From: Quillaja saponaria
Lineage: Eukaryota > Streptophyta > Magnoliopsida > Fabales > Quillajaceae
NCBI GenBank assembly: GCA_029379385.1
Contig: CM055614.1
Coordinates: 20,627,994-20,691,993 of the forward strand
Reading direction: 5' to 3'
Length of the DNA stretch: 64,000 bases
Shown here: one piece after another, positions 33,075 through 44,905 of the stretch
Layout of the letters: each line of letters starts with the position of its first letter
How positions within the stretch are numbered: position 1 is the first letter of the stretch
Translations under genes and position numbers: made by a program
Notes under the pieces: generated by a model
The model's input: only the letters and a program-made list of their open reading frames with translations
What the model was told of the DNA's origin: nothing
Databases searched by the model: none

Positions 33075-36015
33075 TTAGTTATTGGTATATAGGTGTGGTA
33101 CCAATGTTCTTTAAATTGGAAGTAAAGGCCAATAAATTGGTGTCATCTCCTCAATATTTTAGTTTTTATATCAAAGCAACACTTAAAGTTTTCCTTTTCA
33201 ATTTCTAAGAATAGGGTGAATTATTAGCACAAAAATAACTTGTGAGACAATTGTTCATATGTAACTAGAATTGGTGTTAGCGTTGTAGTTAACATGCTTA
33301 GTTTTGGTTTTATAGAGAAAAGGCATTGGATGCATGGAACTGTCGAAACCCAAGGACAAGGTTTCCAAAGGAATAGACTGTTTAGGTGTTTCAGATATGA
33401 AGCCAACTTGTTAATAGAAGAATGAACAACCAATTGTCATAGAAGTTGGTATATGGCTACAATTACATGCATAATTAGTTAGCATAACTTTAATTGAATC
33501 TATGTTCATGATCCCAATTCGCTTGAAGTGACATATCTCTTCTTGTTGCATATTTTTCTTTCTCTTGTCAACTAATATGTATATGCTTTTCAATGTTTGT
33601 TCCTGAATCCTAACTATTTCCATGGATCAAGAAATGAGGGGTCCGGGTTTGACAAAAATAAAATGAAGATATTTTCTATTTTGGTGTGCTAGCTATAGTT
33701 CTAATGTTTTAACATTGCTTCCAAATTGTCTTATAGCATAATGTTGATGCTTTACCTCTAATTGGTGAACTTGTGAGGGTCAAATTTCTTTACATATGAG
33801 CTTTGAGTTATTCAATCTTTTGTATGTAAAATGAGGAAAGGAAATAATAAAACCTCTTAGTTTTGCTTTATCAATATTCTTTTCTTTTAATTTTCACTTT
33901 TCATAATGTTCATTCTAGCTGTTTGCTTTGGTCTATTTGTGTAGTTAAATGATATAAAAATATTAGTGGTGAAATTGAAAACTTTTCCTGACAAAAGAGT
34001 GTTAGTGTTATTTGAAGTTTCTATGGTGCATAAAGTATGCTTTAGTTATTAATACTTAGGTGTGGTAACACTGTCCTTTAAATTGGAAGCAATGGCCAAT
34101 AAATTGGTGTCATCTCCTCAGTATCTTAGTTTTTATGTCAAAGTAACACTTAGAATTTGCCTTTTCACTTCTAAAATTAGGGTGAATTATAAGCACAAAA
34201 ATAACTTGTGAGACGACTGTTCACATGTAATTGGAACTGGTATTAGTGTTGTAGCTTACACGCTTAGTTTTAGTTTTATAGAGAAAAAGCATTTGGGCCT
34301 ACTCAATTTGAATTTTTTTTCTTTTTTCAACTATATATGTTACTATGTTGATGTTGATATTTGAAATGAGATTCTTCCTTTGTCAAAGTGAAAAAGATGG
34401 ATGATGGTACTCTTTCTCTATTGTAGTCCTATTTGTTAATTGCATTTTTGCCTCTAGTTTTTTTCTGCCAATAGAAAATATGTTATTTTTTCTGTTTTCT
34501 AAGATTGGTGTTGGCTTTGTACTGTCAATTTAACTCAACATTTCTTCATAATTCTCTTGTACATTTAAAGAACAATTCATCTTAGCAAAACATTTATTTT
34601 ATTATATTTTTAGAAGAATAGATTGATTTCAATCATGGTTTTTTTTTTTTTCTTTAATGACAATCATAGCTTTGATTCGAGTTGGCATGTGGTAGGAATT
34701 ACAAACAGAAGATAACATAATTGTTAATATTACTGTTTAGATGGTTTGATGGAGTATCTATGCTTATTATCTCAGTTCGCTTGAAAGCAACAATTTTAAA
34801 GTCTAATAGTTTTAAACTAATTTTCAGTGCAATGCTTAAAACTTAAAGTCTATCCTTATGCAAAGTAAGTGTGAAAAAAGACTATTGGATTCATTGGACT
34901 GTCAAAACCCAAGGACAAGGTTTCCAAAAGAATAGACTGTTTAGAAGTTCCAGATAAGAAGCCAACTTGTTAACATAAGAATCAGACAACCTATTATGGT
35001 AGGAGTTGGTATATGGCTAGAATGACATACATAATTAGTTAGCATAACTTTTAGATGAGTTTGATGGAGTATCTATGCTCATGATCCCAATTCGCTTGAA
35101 GTGACATAATCCTTCTTGTTAGGTTTCTAAATATTTTTCTTTGTGTTGTCAAATAATATGTATGTGCTTTTAAATGTTTGTTCATGAATTTGGAATGTTT
35201 ACATGGATCAAGAAATGAGGGGTCCGGGTTTGACAAAAAAAAGAAAAGAAAAAAAGAAGAAGATATTTTTTATTTTGGTGTGCTAGTTGTAATTATAATA
35301 TTTTAACATTGTTTCCAAATGGTCTTACATCATAATGTTGATGTTTCATCTTTGAAAGGTAAGCTTGTGAGGGTCAAATCTCTTTCCATATAACCTCTAA
35401 GTTAGTCAGTGTTTTGTATGTAAAATGAGGAAAGGAAATAATAAAACCTTTTAGTTTTGCTGTAAAAATATTCTTTTATTTTCATTTTCACTTTTCATAA
35501 TATTCACCCTAGCTAGTTGCTTTGGTCTAATGATGCAGTTAGATGATATTTAAATCTTAGTGGTAAAACTGAAAACTCTTCTTGACAAATGAGTGTTGGT
35601 GTTATATGAAATTTCTTAATGTTGAAAGTATGATTTTAGTTATTAATAGTTATGTGTGGTACTACTATTCTTTATGTCACAGAAACGCTTAGATTTCGCC
35701 TTTTCAAATTCTAAGTATACAATGAATTATTATCATAAAAATAACTTTAGACAACTGGTCATATGTAACTGGAACTGGTATTAGTGTTGTAGCTTACATG
35801 CTTAGTTTTGGTTTTATATAGAAAATGCGTTGTGCCTACTCAATTTGATGTGTTTTTTTCTTTTTTCTTTTTCAACTATCTATGTTATTGTATTGATGTA
35901 AATATTTGAAATAAGACTCTTACTTTCTCAAAGTGAAAAAGATGGTGCTGGTACTTTTTCTCTATTGTAGTCTTATTTGTTAGTTGACTTTTTGCCTCTG
36001 GCTTTCTCTGCCAAG
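33075..36015. repeat. Tandem repeat with a period of about 1.55 kb, three partial copies
   Basis: Blocks recur in order: a (33075-33330, 34050-34295, 35640-35835), c (34295-34500, 35835-36015) and b (33330-34050, 34885-35640). Examples are 'aacccaaggacaaggtttcc' (33347, 34903), 'caagaaatgaggggtccggg' (33628, 35208) and 'taacttgtgagac' (33236, 34202). The first copy lacks c. The small open frames inside are not conserved between copies. Confidence 0.85.
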
Positions 36016-36599
36016 CTTGAGATACAATGCACAATTAATGGATGATAATCTCGACTTTTTTCCTCTGATTTATTTTTTATTTTTTATTTTTGTGTAGAAG
36101 TGACATATTGTTCTAAACTACACTTAAATAGTATAGTTATCTGGTTAGTGGATTGAAATTATCTATTTAAAGTTGAATCATTGTCTCTTTTTTTTTTTTT
36201 TTTATAATTATTTTTATGTATTTCTGATAACAAATATGCTTCTTATTACATAGTCGTACATTTGAGGACGTACTGGAGCTTCATCGTCTCCGTTTACAAT
36301 TCCAATACCATCTCCAGTACCAGCATCATCTCTATAAACTCTAGCAGCTTCATCTCCATTTGCAGCTCTAGTACTTTCACCTCCTTTTACAACTCCCTCT
36401 ATAGCTTCATCTTCTAGTGTTCTATTACTTACTCCATCCTCGAAGTAGATTCGAGACCTTTCTAATGTGTGTTCAAATTAGATCTCATCGAGCTTAAATA
36501 TGCACTGACATGTAAGTTATAATTTCAAGCTTTGAAAATGAATTTTCTTATTAATTGAATTTTTATGACTTATATTGTTCTTACACTACTTAATTTGTA

Positions 36600-37330
36600 T
36601 TGCAGCTACAAATCATTATCAGAATGTCGAGCATGAGGCGGATCTTAAGACTTGTGTTAAGGACAACGTCCCTTGGGTATAGTCACTGAGTGTGGTGTGG
36701 GCACAGAGAGAAAGAGAAAAGGGAAAATAATAAAATTGCACCTCCCTATGATAATGAGGAGGATTACCTACTCATCTTCATAGCTGGAGACAAGTAAGTA
36801 AATTATTTTTATAATTTTGTATTCAATTGCATTTTTACTAACTTTCATTTCTTTTTTATTTGTATTACAGAGCATTCGTTGGGGATGACCCCAAGAACAC
36901 GAAAGTAGGCACTACCATTTCTGGTATTATTATGAACCACCTTCTAGGTCCACTATTCCATTACCAAAAGATCCCGGAGGACACGAAAACTTTATGTTAT
37001 AATGATTTTATGGTAAGTTCAATTATATTATTGTTAAGTTTTAATTTTATTTTAATATGTTGTTAAATTACTGAGAACATTCTTTTGTTTTGTAATTTAT
37101 GCTATAGAAAAGGTTTTTGGTCTTTTAGGAGCAAAAGATTGCATCTTGGGCTATGTTTGATGTAGCAGCACGAAGAGATGCAATGATTTATTCCAAAATC
37201 TACATTTTAAATTGAAGAGGAAGCAACCATCAGACCTACTTGCTTGGAAGGAGGATGGGCACCTAGATTAGATCTTACAAAATTAGCGGGATTCCTTGTG
37301 TGACGAGTGAGCGAGCCCTAAAGTTGAAGG
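36600..37330 (+). pseudogene. Plant transposase-associated protein (Ptta/En-Spm type) remnant, spliced
   Basis: An exon at 36871-37012 is bounded by TTTGTATTACAG and GTAAGT; it reads DPKNTKVGTTISGIIMNHLL, then GPLFHYQKIPEDTKTLCYND, with the pattern of plant En/Spm ORF1 proteins (…GPY..W..IPE…W..F). A following stretch (37125-37330), in shifting frames, contains LFQNLHFKLKRKQPSDLLAW and CDE-stop-ASPKVEGYQ, resembling the family's 'LCDEWASPKF'. A preceding exon-like piece (36605-36700) holds VEHEADLKTCVKDNVPWV. Frameshifts and stops make it non-functional. The family call is by eye only. Confidence 0.4.
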
Positions 37331-37427
37331 CTATCAGTGTTAGTATTATTTGTCTTTTTCTTTTTTACATGCATAACTAGTTTTGATTTGCAAGTAGAAT
37401 AGTGTTGATACACCTACTGAGGCTCCC

Positions 37428-38161
37428 GTGAGTGACCCAACTCTTTTCCTGAAGCAAGCGGGAGGCGAGAGAAACAACCTCATCAACAGATTTTGGATTT
37501 GTATCAACTCCCAAAAAGTACTAGGCAAAGTGGCAAGGTCCGTAGTTTTTACCATTGTTGTTCATAGCTCTGCTATGACTTTTACTATATCTCCATCTTC
37601 TTTGGGATTCACTTCAGAACAGATGAAGTTTATACAAGAGTTAAGTAGGAGAGAGCTAGGGTACATCCACTGCCTCTTACACCGTCACCTCAACCATCAT
37701 CGGTACGTATTATTTTAATTTATTATAGTAATGCAAAAGTTTTAGTTTATTATAATTTACATACAAAAACTTGCCAAATTGGGGTTCAGGGGCCAAAATG
37801 GTCAAATACTTGTCCATCTAGAATTCTGGTAGTTTGGCATGATGGTGGGGACAAATAAGACTTTTAGGAAAAAATAAAAATCCATTTGAAATAACGAGAT
37901 TTTTCCATACCAGCTTCCCGCAGGTTAATCTATCGTTTTTTGGAGTTTGACTTTACTGATAACGAGCTACTATCATTTCTTCATTATAGATTAAGACATT
38001 CTTCAAAAGGAGCTTCTAGTCTTAATGCAACAGAAGAAGCCGTTAGCGTTAGGGAAGAGAAGGCTAATGAACAAATTAATAGAGTGATAAAGCTATGGAA
38101 TATCATCTTTTTTCAAAGGAGAGCGAATGAAGTGCTAAGACTTGAAGTACTACTCTCGTGA
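37428..38161 (+). other. Further coding-like fragments, unrecognised
   Basis: Frames at 37428-37718 and 37940-38161 follow the transposase-like exons on the same strand. The second contains EEAVSVREEKANEQINRVIK, possibly a short coiled coil. I do not recognise either. Between them, 37775-37915 recurs as 38278-38410 ('aaaatggtcaaatacttgt', 'tggggac.aataagac'), a direct repeat of about 130 bases. Confidence 0.3.
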
Positions 38162-39467
38162 ATAGAGAGTAGGCAAAAAGGAAGGAGGTCCTCATACGGA
38201 GTCGCTTATATAGTCATGAAAAAATTCAAGTCCACTTACTTTTGATTAATTTTATGATTTTAGGCCAATTTTTGTGTTTGAAGGCAAAAACTTGCTAAGT
38301 TTGGGTTCGAAGAGTAAAATGGTCAAATACTTGTTTGCTTAGGATTCTAGGAGTATTAGCACGATAATGGGGACGAATAAGACCTGTAGGAATAAATGAA
38401 AATCAATTTAGATTAACGGTTATGATAATAGGACAAACTTTGAGTTTCAAGGCAAAAAGTTAAAAAATTTTGCTTCATTTGTATAAGTTAATTTATTAGA
38501 GTTTTAACTTATATGTATATTAATTTAAGTATAACTTATAACATATTTATTTTGATTATTTCAAGTTTTACCTCTTACTTCCGGGTCTTCAAACTTAAGT
38601 CAGTATGACAAAAAAGTTCGAGATGACAAAGATTTAGGATTTGGAGGTGAGGCTCAAATTTATGTTTTTTTTTTTTTTTTTTTTTTTTTCAGCTAGTATT
38701 TATTGTAAATAATATTTTTTTACTATGGTTTTTGTATAATATTTTCTTTTATTTATATAAAATTTGGATTTACATATAAAAAATTATTTTAAAGCATGTA
38801 TTTACAGGTATAAAATTAAAAATAAAATAAAATAATTAAATTATTTCAACATTTACCTCCACAATTTTAATATTGCGATGCAGAAGTAAATAAAAGATAA
38901 AAAAATCTATAAAAAAAAATCTGCATTTACTGCATCCTCATGTTAGTATATGGAAGCTAAGCTTTTATACGTGACACCTAATTATTGGCATTTAGATATT
39001 GCATGTATCTTGTAGATGCTGATAAGTTTTGTGTCTGTGCAGACATAGTCAATAGTATCTAAGTCAAGGCTTATTGTGTCTGCTTATTTGTATCTGTGTG
39101 CAGATGCTGATTGCTTTCTAGGTCTGTATTGTGACTTTTTTCATCTGTATTATAGAACTTTAGTTGACTATTTTTGTGGAGTTTTGTCATATGCATCTAC
39201 TTTGGTTGACTGGTAAAAGACTTGAGTTTACTTGTGTAAGCTTTAGCTAACTAATTCTAATAAATTTATATAACTGATTCTTTTTACTTTAGTGGATTGA
39301 AGGAAAATCCATTATGTGACTTCACCACCTTACTTTATCTGCTTAGGCCAACAAGTATTATAAAATATTAACTATTCCTATTTCTAATCAATATAGTGAT
39401 ATATAAAAATTTTGTTAAGCCATAATTGTATAATATCAAAGATGATAAGTTTTTGGAATAAATAAAT

Positions 39468-40290
39468 GAATTAACTATCGTTTAAGGAGTTGAACTTAGA
39501 GGTCATTATCAAAATATGTACTTACCTTTTATTTTTATTTTTTTGTATTATTTGAGGCACTCACATTTTTGTTTTATATAATTTAAGGCAATTAACCAAA
39601 AAACCATAAATACAGTCACTAGAAACATTGACATCACAATATTTTTATACATCTTTTATTTTTTTTTTCTCTTAACTTACCAATGTTTTTTAGTATTTAA
39701 TTAGTTCTTCTACTATTTAAATCTTTAAAAGAAATATGAAAAAAATATCAACTTACATAAAGTTTTATTTTCTTTTTCCTTTTAATTTTATTATTACATA
39801 TTATGAGATATAAATATTGTTGAAAACTTCTTCTTTTTTTAACTTTCTTTTTTCCTTTTTTACATATTCATAAAATTTTATTTAATGGTGGACAACCTCA
39901 TAAAAATATAGAAAAATAAAAACAATCTTGTGATTGATATTTTACAATATGTATTTTAAAGATTTTGTAAAATAAACAAATTAAGATAAAATGATAAATA
40001 AATAAAAAAGGGTGCAGTCATTTAATAGTTACAAATAATTAATTCTAAGAATTTTGAAAAATAAATAGAAAAATAATATATAGAAAAGAGAAAAAAAATA
40101 TTATAATATGTAAAAAATTGACATGTCATATTTCCAGTGACTATATTCACTGATTGTGAAGTGGCTCAAATAATATTTTTTTTTAAAATAAGTGCCTCAA
40201 ACAATATAAAACAATATGAGTGCCTACTTTAAGAATGATTTTTAAATTGAGATTCTCAAACAATAATTAAACTAAACCTAGGGTTACAAT
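39468..40290. mobile_element. Palindromic MULE/MITE-like element with ~200-base inverted ends
   Basis: The left arm (39468-39665) contains AACTATCGTTTAAGG, TATTTGAGGCACTCAC and TACAGTCACTAGAAACATTG. The right arm (40090-40290), reverse-complemented, contains AATTATTGTTTGAGAATC, TGTTTGAGGCACTTAT and TATAGTCACTGGAAATATG in the same order. Long imperfect terminal inverted repeats around a non-coding AT-rich centre fit a Mutator-like non-autonomous element. I could not fix a 9-base target duplication. Confidence 0.6.
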
Positions 40291-40718
40291 ATCTCTCATA
40301 CTTCACCTATATGTCCCTTATTTCTACCTAATTCATGTAATAGCTTCAATTATTAACCTGTAGTTATTAACTATTTATAAGCATATTCCTATATCTTATA
40401 ATATTATATTCCCCTTAGTTAACTTACTATATTTCTATGTGAACCATACTAAGACAATTTCAATAAGAGCCAACTCTAACTTGGCTAAAAAGTATATTCA
40501 TATCTCTTTAACAAATCAGATTATCTAATTAGATGAATAATCCAATAACAGACTAGTTCATCTAAGGGTAGCCCCAAAAGTACTTTTCTAGATAAATTAG
40601 AGGATCTTAATTAACTAGTGATCAAACAATTAGAAGCATTAAGATCAAGACAAACATAAATAACTGCAAGCTAAGCATAAATTAATTTAAAGCAAAGGCC
40701 ACATAGGCAACATGTGAG

Positions 40719-41449
40719 TGTGAACAACAAATTTGGACATGAAATGTAAACAGAAAAAATCATGTTAACAATTTATATATTTTGAATAAATTGGTACAAA
40801 CTCTATTTATGTCCTTATACAATCAAAGGTGAAATCCTTTTATTCGATCTCCTAAGAAATTTGTTCGGTCCGAGGGCGTGACAGCTTGATCTTGGTTAAG
40901 GAAATGGTTAATATAGGCTCTAGGCTTAATTGCAGGAATCTTTTAAGGTTTTTCCAAATTTTCGAGCATTTTTTATTGTCTTTAAGGTATTGTAAGGTTG
41001 ACTGATTCTTGAAGTCACGAACTCAAAGTCTTAAAGGAATTCTTGTCCTTTCATAGAGCTCCGGCGATTCAATTTTCTGTCATTTGAAATAGTGAGAGAG
41101 CCTTCTATTTATTGAGTTTTGAGGAGAGCTCCATGCCACGTGGCAGAGTTTTATTGGATGACCCATGTCATGGCTTTATTTGAGTATATTTGTTTCCTCT
41201 TGTCATAATTGACACGTGGCGTGATTTTGTTGGCCACAAAATGTCTACATGTAATTGACAAGTAAATTGTTTTAAACATGTGTCGGCTTATGATTTGTTC
41301 ATTTCATGCCACATGTTTTGTTCTCCTTGATCAATTTTGTTGCACCTAAGAACATTCCTGTGATGTGTTATACCTTGTAATTTGAGGTTTTGATGCCTTG
41401 TAAGCGCCATGTGGCGATTTATGATAGGATTAATTTTTCTCCCCCTACA
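40719..41449 (-). repeat. 3' LTR of gypsy element E2
   Basis: 731 bases, TG at 40719, CCCCCTACA at 41449. On the minus strand it starts TGTAGGGGGAG and is preceded by the PPT-like CTCTAAGGGGCATT (41450-41463). Same family as 13851-14591 and 48363-49098. Contains CACGTGGC G-box-like cores (41138, 41214). Confidence 0.75.
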
Positions 41450-42212
41450 AATGCCCCTTAGAGACTTGGTTCACGTGCACGAATTAGTAATGTGGAAAGT
41501 GGACAAGGCTCAAACTTTCCCAACAAGAATAAGATTTTTTTTTTTTTTTGGTGAGAAATATTAGGAACTATTTAGTTCCAGCTCTGGTTGCTTGGGACCA
41601 TCCCTATGTAGCCTAATGTGCATGGTCTTGCATATTACAACAAAGACCATGCAAAATAAAAAATAAAAAAGTAAATAAGCAGATTCAATTTAGAGCTTGA
41701 TCCAATGATTTAGTTTTAGGCCAAGCCTGAAAGTAAAGTAGCATGTTGCACTATTTAGGTTGAATTAGATGGCCTCTTTCCTTTTTCTTTTAACTTGTTG
41801 CCTTCCATCTTTTCTAGTAAGCAATGTTTTTTTCCTTTAATTTTAAGGTTTTGATAGGATCTATATATACACTGACTTGCAAGAATTTCTTTCACTGCAA
41901 CATATAAGAAAGCAGCAACGTCATCCCACAACCCGTGTCCTTATGTGAAATTTCTGTGCCACCATCCTTTTTATACTAGCCAGCTAGGTGAAAACTTGTT
42001 CAATCGAATAAAGGACGTCACTTTAATTAACCTCCCAAAAGATCTTTTGAGTACAAGCTACCACCTGTGTATGTTTCATGCCTTTTGATTTATGTATATA
42101 TATTGCTTGAAGACTTGTATGTCCTTGCTTTTTATATGAACATGCTTTTGACCAAACAAGCATTTGTAATGACAACTCTAACCCGTCTGCTAAAGATGTG
42201 GTATAACATTAG
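41450..42212. other. No recognised gene; E2 interior and chromovirus leader
   Basis: Begins with the E2 PPT. Contains 'gcaacgtcatccc' and a TATATATA-rich tract near 41868, possibly part of a lost chromovirus 5' LTR; no copy of the chromovirus 3' LTR is recognisable here. Confidence 0.5.
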
Positions 42213-42720
42213 ATGAAAGTTCCTGAGCCTCAGGCATATGGAGGGGCACATGATGCAAAGGAGTTGGAAGACTTTCTATACGACATGGAATAGTACTTTC
42301 AAGCAAAGAGAATGGGTTTAGAAGGAGCTAAGGTGACAACATCTACTATTACCAGGGGAAGCAAAGCTCTAGTGGAAGACAGTATGTTGACATACAAGAT
42401 GGTAGGTGTCTGATTAACACCTAGGAAGATTTGATGAGAGAGCTGAAAGCCCAATTCTTTCCTGAGAAAGTCGAGTATATTGCTCGATACAACCTAAGAG
42501 AATTAAAACAGATGGGGACCATCCTCGAGTATGTGAAGAAATTTGCGGGGTTGATGTTAGACATTTGTGACATGTCAGAGAAGGATAAGATGTTCTATTT
42601 CCTTAAAAGGCTAAAGTAGTGGGCGAGGTCTAAACTTCAATGACAATGGGTCTAAGATTTGGTCACAGCTCAGGCAATAGCCGAGCGCTTGACAGACTAC
42701 TCTCCTAAGAGCTTTGCTAA
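42213..42720 (+). pseudogene. Chromovirus gag, broken
   Basis: Starts VPEPQAYGGAHDAKELEDFL and continues to a TAG where a Trp codon is expected (ME-stop-YFQAKRMG). The open stretch 42431-42619 reads MMRELKAQFFPEKVEYIARY, LRELKQMGTILEYVKKFAGL, MSEKDKMFYFLKRLK, matching the retrotransposon gag domain (…F.P…..A…L..L.Q.G.V.EYV..F). It supplies the capsid of the particle. Several stops interrupt it, at least two from TGG to TAG changes. Confidence 0.75.
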
Positions 42721-43592
42721 TAAGCAATCACGACAATCTTCTAGATGAGGAAATGGCAGACAGTTTGGCAACCCGGGAAAGAGCAAAAGTTGGAGGAAGG
42801 GATAAGAGGAAACTTGCTTACGCCATTAACAGGGCACAATCATCACAAATATCTATCTTAACCTCCAAACTAAGGACAATCTCTTGCTACTTGTGTAATG
42901 GACTACATAGAGTTGTGGAATGTCCACAAAGAACTACACTTAATACTTTGCAAGCTTCGGTTCCTAAAGCTCCTCAAAGTCATGCTAATGAGGATGAGTC
43001 TGATGGAGATCAGCACAGGATGAGGGCATTGAAGTTTATTGGGGCACTCAAGAAGCATGTGAAGAGTTCTATGAAGAGTGGTGATAAGGGTCTCATGTTT
43101 ATCAAGGGCCATCTTGGTGGTAAGCCGACTACGAGTATCATGCTAGACACTGGGGCTACCCAAAACTTTGTTTCTAAAGAGGAAGCCAAAAAGCTTGGCT
43201 TGAAGTTAGAAAATGACTTAGGTTGAATGAAAGATATGAATTCTAAATCCTTGCCTACTATGGGGCAAGCCAAGTAAGCGTCTGTAAAGTTTAGGACGTG
43301 GGAAGGCCTCGTCAATTTTGTGGTGACCAAGATTGATGACTTTGATGTTGTCCCCGGGATGGAGTTCATACTTACTCACAAAGCAATTTCAATCCCTACT
43401 ACTAGTTCTCTTATAATGTTGGGGGAGTTGCCGGCTGTTATGCTAGCCGTGATCAAGCAACTAGGTAAGAATAAGCACTTATCAGCTCTCCAGTTCAAGA
43501 AGAATGTGAAGCAACATGAGCCTACTTTTGTGGCGGTACCCTTAGTTACTGAGGATCAGGGGCATGGAGAGCCAGTGCTATCAGTAGTATAG
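42714..43592 (+). pseudogene. Chromovirus zinc knuckle and aspartic protease
   Basis: The 170-codon frame 42714-43226 contains a CCHC-like knuckle, CYLCNGLHRVVECP (near 42890-42935, one residue short of the usual CX2CX4HX4C), then VKSSMKSGDKGLMFIKGHLG and the protease active site IMLDTGATQNFVSKEEAKKL near 43139-43200. The catalytic D-T-G triad is intact. After a TGA at 43224-43226 the C-terminal half of the domain resumes in 43320-43592 (DDFDVVPGMEFILTHKA). It would process Gag-Pol. The plus strand is clearly the coding one; the minus-strand frames here are shadows. Confidence 0.8.
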
Positions 43593-44905
43593 AGAGTTTT
43601 AAAGGAGTATGAAGGAGTCATGCTTGACCAACTTCCACAAACCTTGCCACTGCACAGGGGTATCAATCACAAGATTGAGTTAGTGCCAGGTATTAAGCCA
43701 CCAATGAAGGCTCCTTACAGGTTGGCACCACCTGAGTTAGCTAAGCTCAGGAAACAACTAAAATGAACTACTTGAGTCAGGGTTCATAAGGCCTTCAAAG
43801 GTATTGTTTAGAGCACCAATGTTATTTCTAAAAAAGCAAGATGAGAGCCTGCAGATATGTGTTAATTAATGGGCACTCAACAAGGTCATAGTGTGGAAAC
43901 ATTTATCCTATACCTCTTACTGCTTATATTTTTAACTGACTGAATGGGATAGATTTAAGGTCTAGATATTATCAAGTTTGAATTACGGAAGGGGACGAGC
44001 TGCAGATGACTTGTGTCACTTAATATAGTGCACTTGAGTTCTTGGTAATGCTATTTGGGTTGACAAATGCACCAGCCACATTTGCACTCTCATAAATTAG
44101 GTTTTTCAAGTGTACTTTGACAAGTTTGTCATGGTTTACTTAATGACATTGTGATCTATAGCTCCACTCTAGAAGATCACAAGAACCATTTGCAGCTGGT
44201 TTTTCACAAGCTAAGAGAATATCAGTTGTTTGTGAAGAGGGAAAAGTGTTCTTTTGCACAGAAACTAATCAAGTTTCTTGGCCACATTATTGAGTGTGGT
44301 CGTGTTTGAATGGATTTGGACAAGGTGAAAGCCATCCAAGAGTGGAAGACTCCTACTAGCGTAACTGAACTGCGTTTTTTCCTTGGTTTAGCAAACTACT
44401 ACAAGCAGCTTGTTGAAGGCTATTCAAGAAGAGCTATGTCCCTTACAAAATTATTAAATAAGGGTACAGTTTGGCATTGGGGTGAGCCATGTCAAGCCCC
44501 ATTTGAAGACATGAAGCTGGCTATGATTAATAATCCTATTTTGGCCTTATGAGATATCTTAAAGCCTTTTGAAGTACAAACTGATGCATCTAATTGTGCC
44601 CTTGGGGGAGTCTTACTTCAAGAGAACCATCTGGTAGCTTATGAAAGTCATAATTTATCACAAGCCGAGATGAGGTATATAGCTCAAGAGAAGGAGATGC
44701 TTTCTATATTTATTCTTTGCAGGTGTGGATACATTACTTGTTAAGGTCGAAGTTCATTGTGAAGACTGAAAACATGGGAGTTAGTCATTTATTTACATAG
44801 CAGAAGTTGACTCCCAGGCAGGGCTGTTGGCATGAATTTCTAGCAGAGTTTGATTTTGAGTTTGAGCACAAGGTAGGGAAAAGTAATCGGGCAACTGATA
44901 CCCTT
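43593..44905 (+). pseudogene. Chromovirus RT and RNase H, YLDD changed to YLND
   Basis: Begins LPQTLPLHRGINHKIELVPG and APYRLAPPELAKLRKQL, then decays. Near 44135-44150 the catalytic box reads YL-N-D once a one-base deletion is allowed for: the first Asp codon is AAT. IVIYSSTLEDHKNHLQLVF, KCSFAQKLIKFLGHII, the open frame 44310-44552 (VTELRFFLGLANYYKQLVEG), and the RNase H start FEVQTDASNCALGGVLLQ (44570-44625) follow. Multiple stops and shifts. The domain order and wording are standard for chromoviruses. Confidence 0.85.

Larger units (their letters stand above)
31691..39020. mobile_element. Candidate CACTA (En/Spm) transposon remnant
   Basis: Inference from three things: the CACTA-like left end at 31691, transposase-associated coding fragments at 36600-37330, and a long non-coding, internally duplicated middle. 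A weak inverted counterpart (GTATCTTGTAGATG at about 39007-39020) is the best right end I can find, and it is poor. No 3-base target duplication was established. An alternative is a host-derived pseudogene in an intergenic region. Confidence 0.3.

Noticed and set aside
39007..39020. GTATCTTGTAGATG as the right end of a CACTA element
   Set aside because: Too weak a match to CTTGTAGTG and no target duplication; used only as a tentative boundary.
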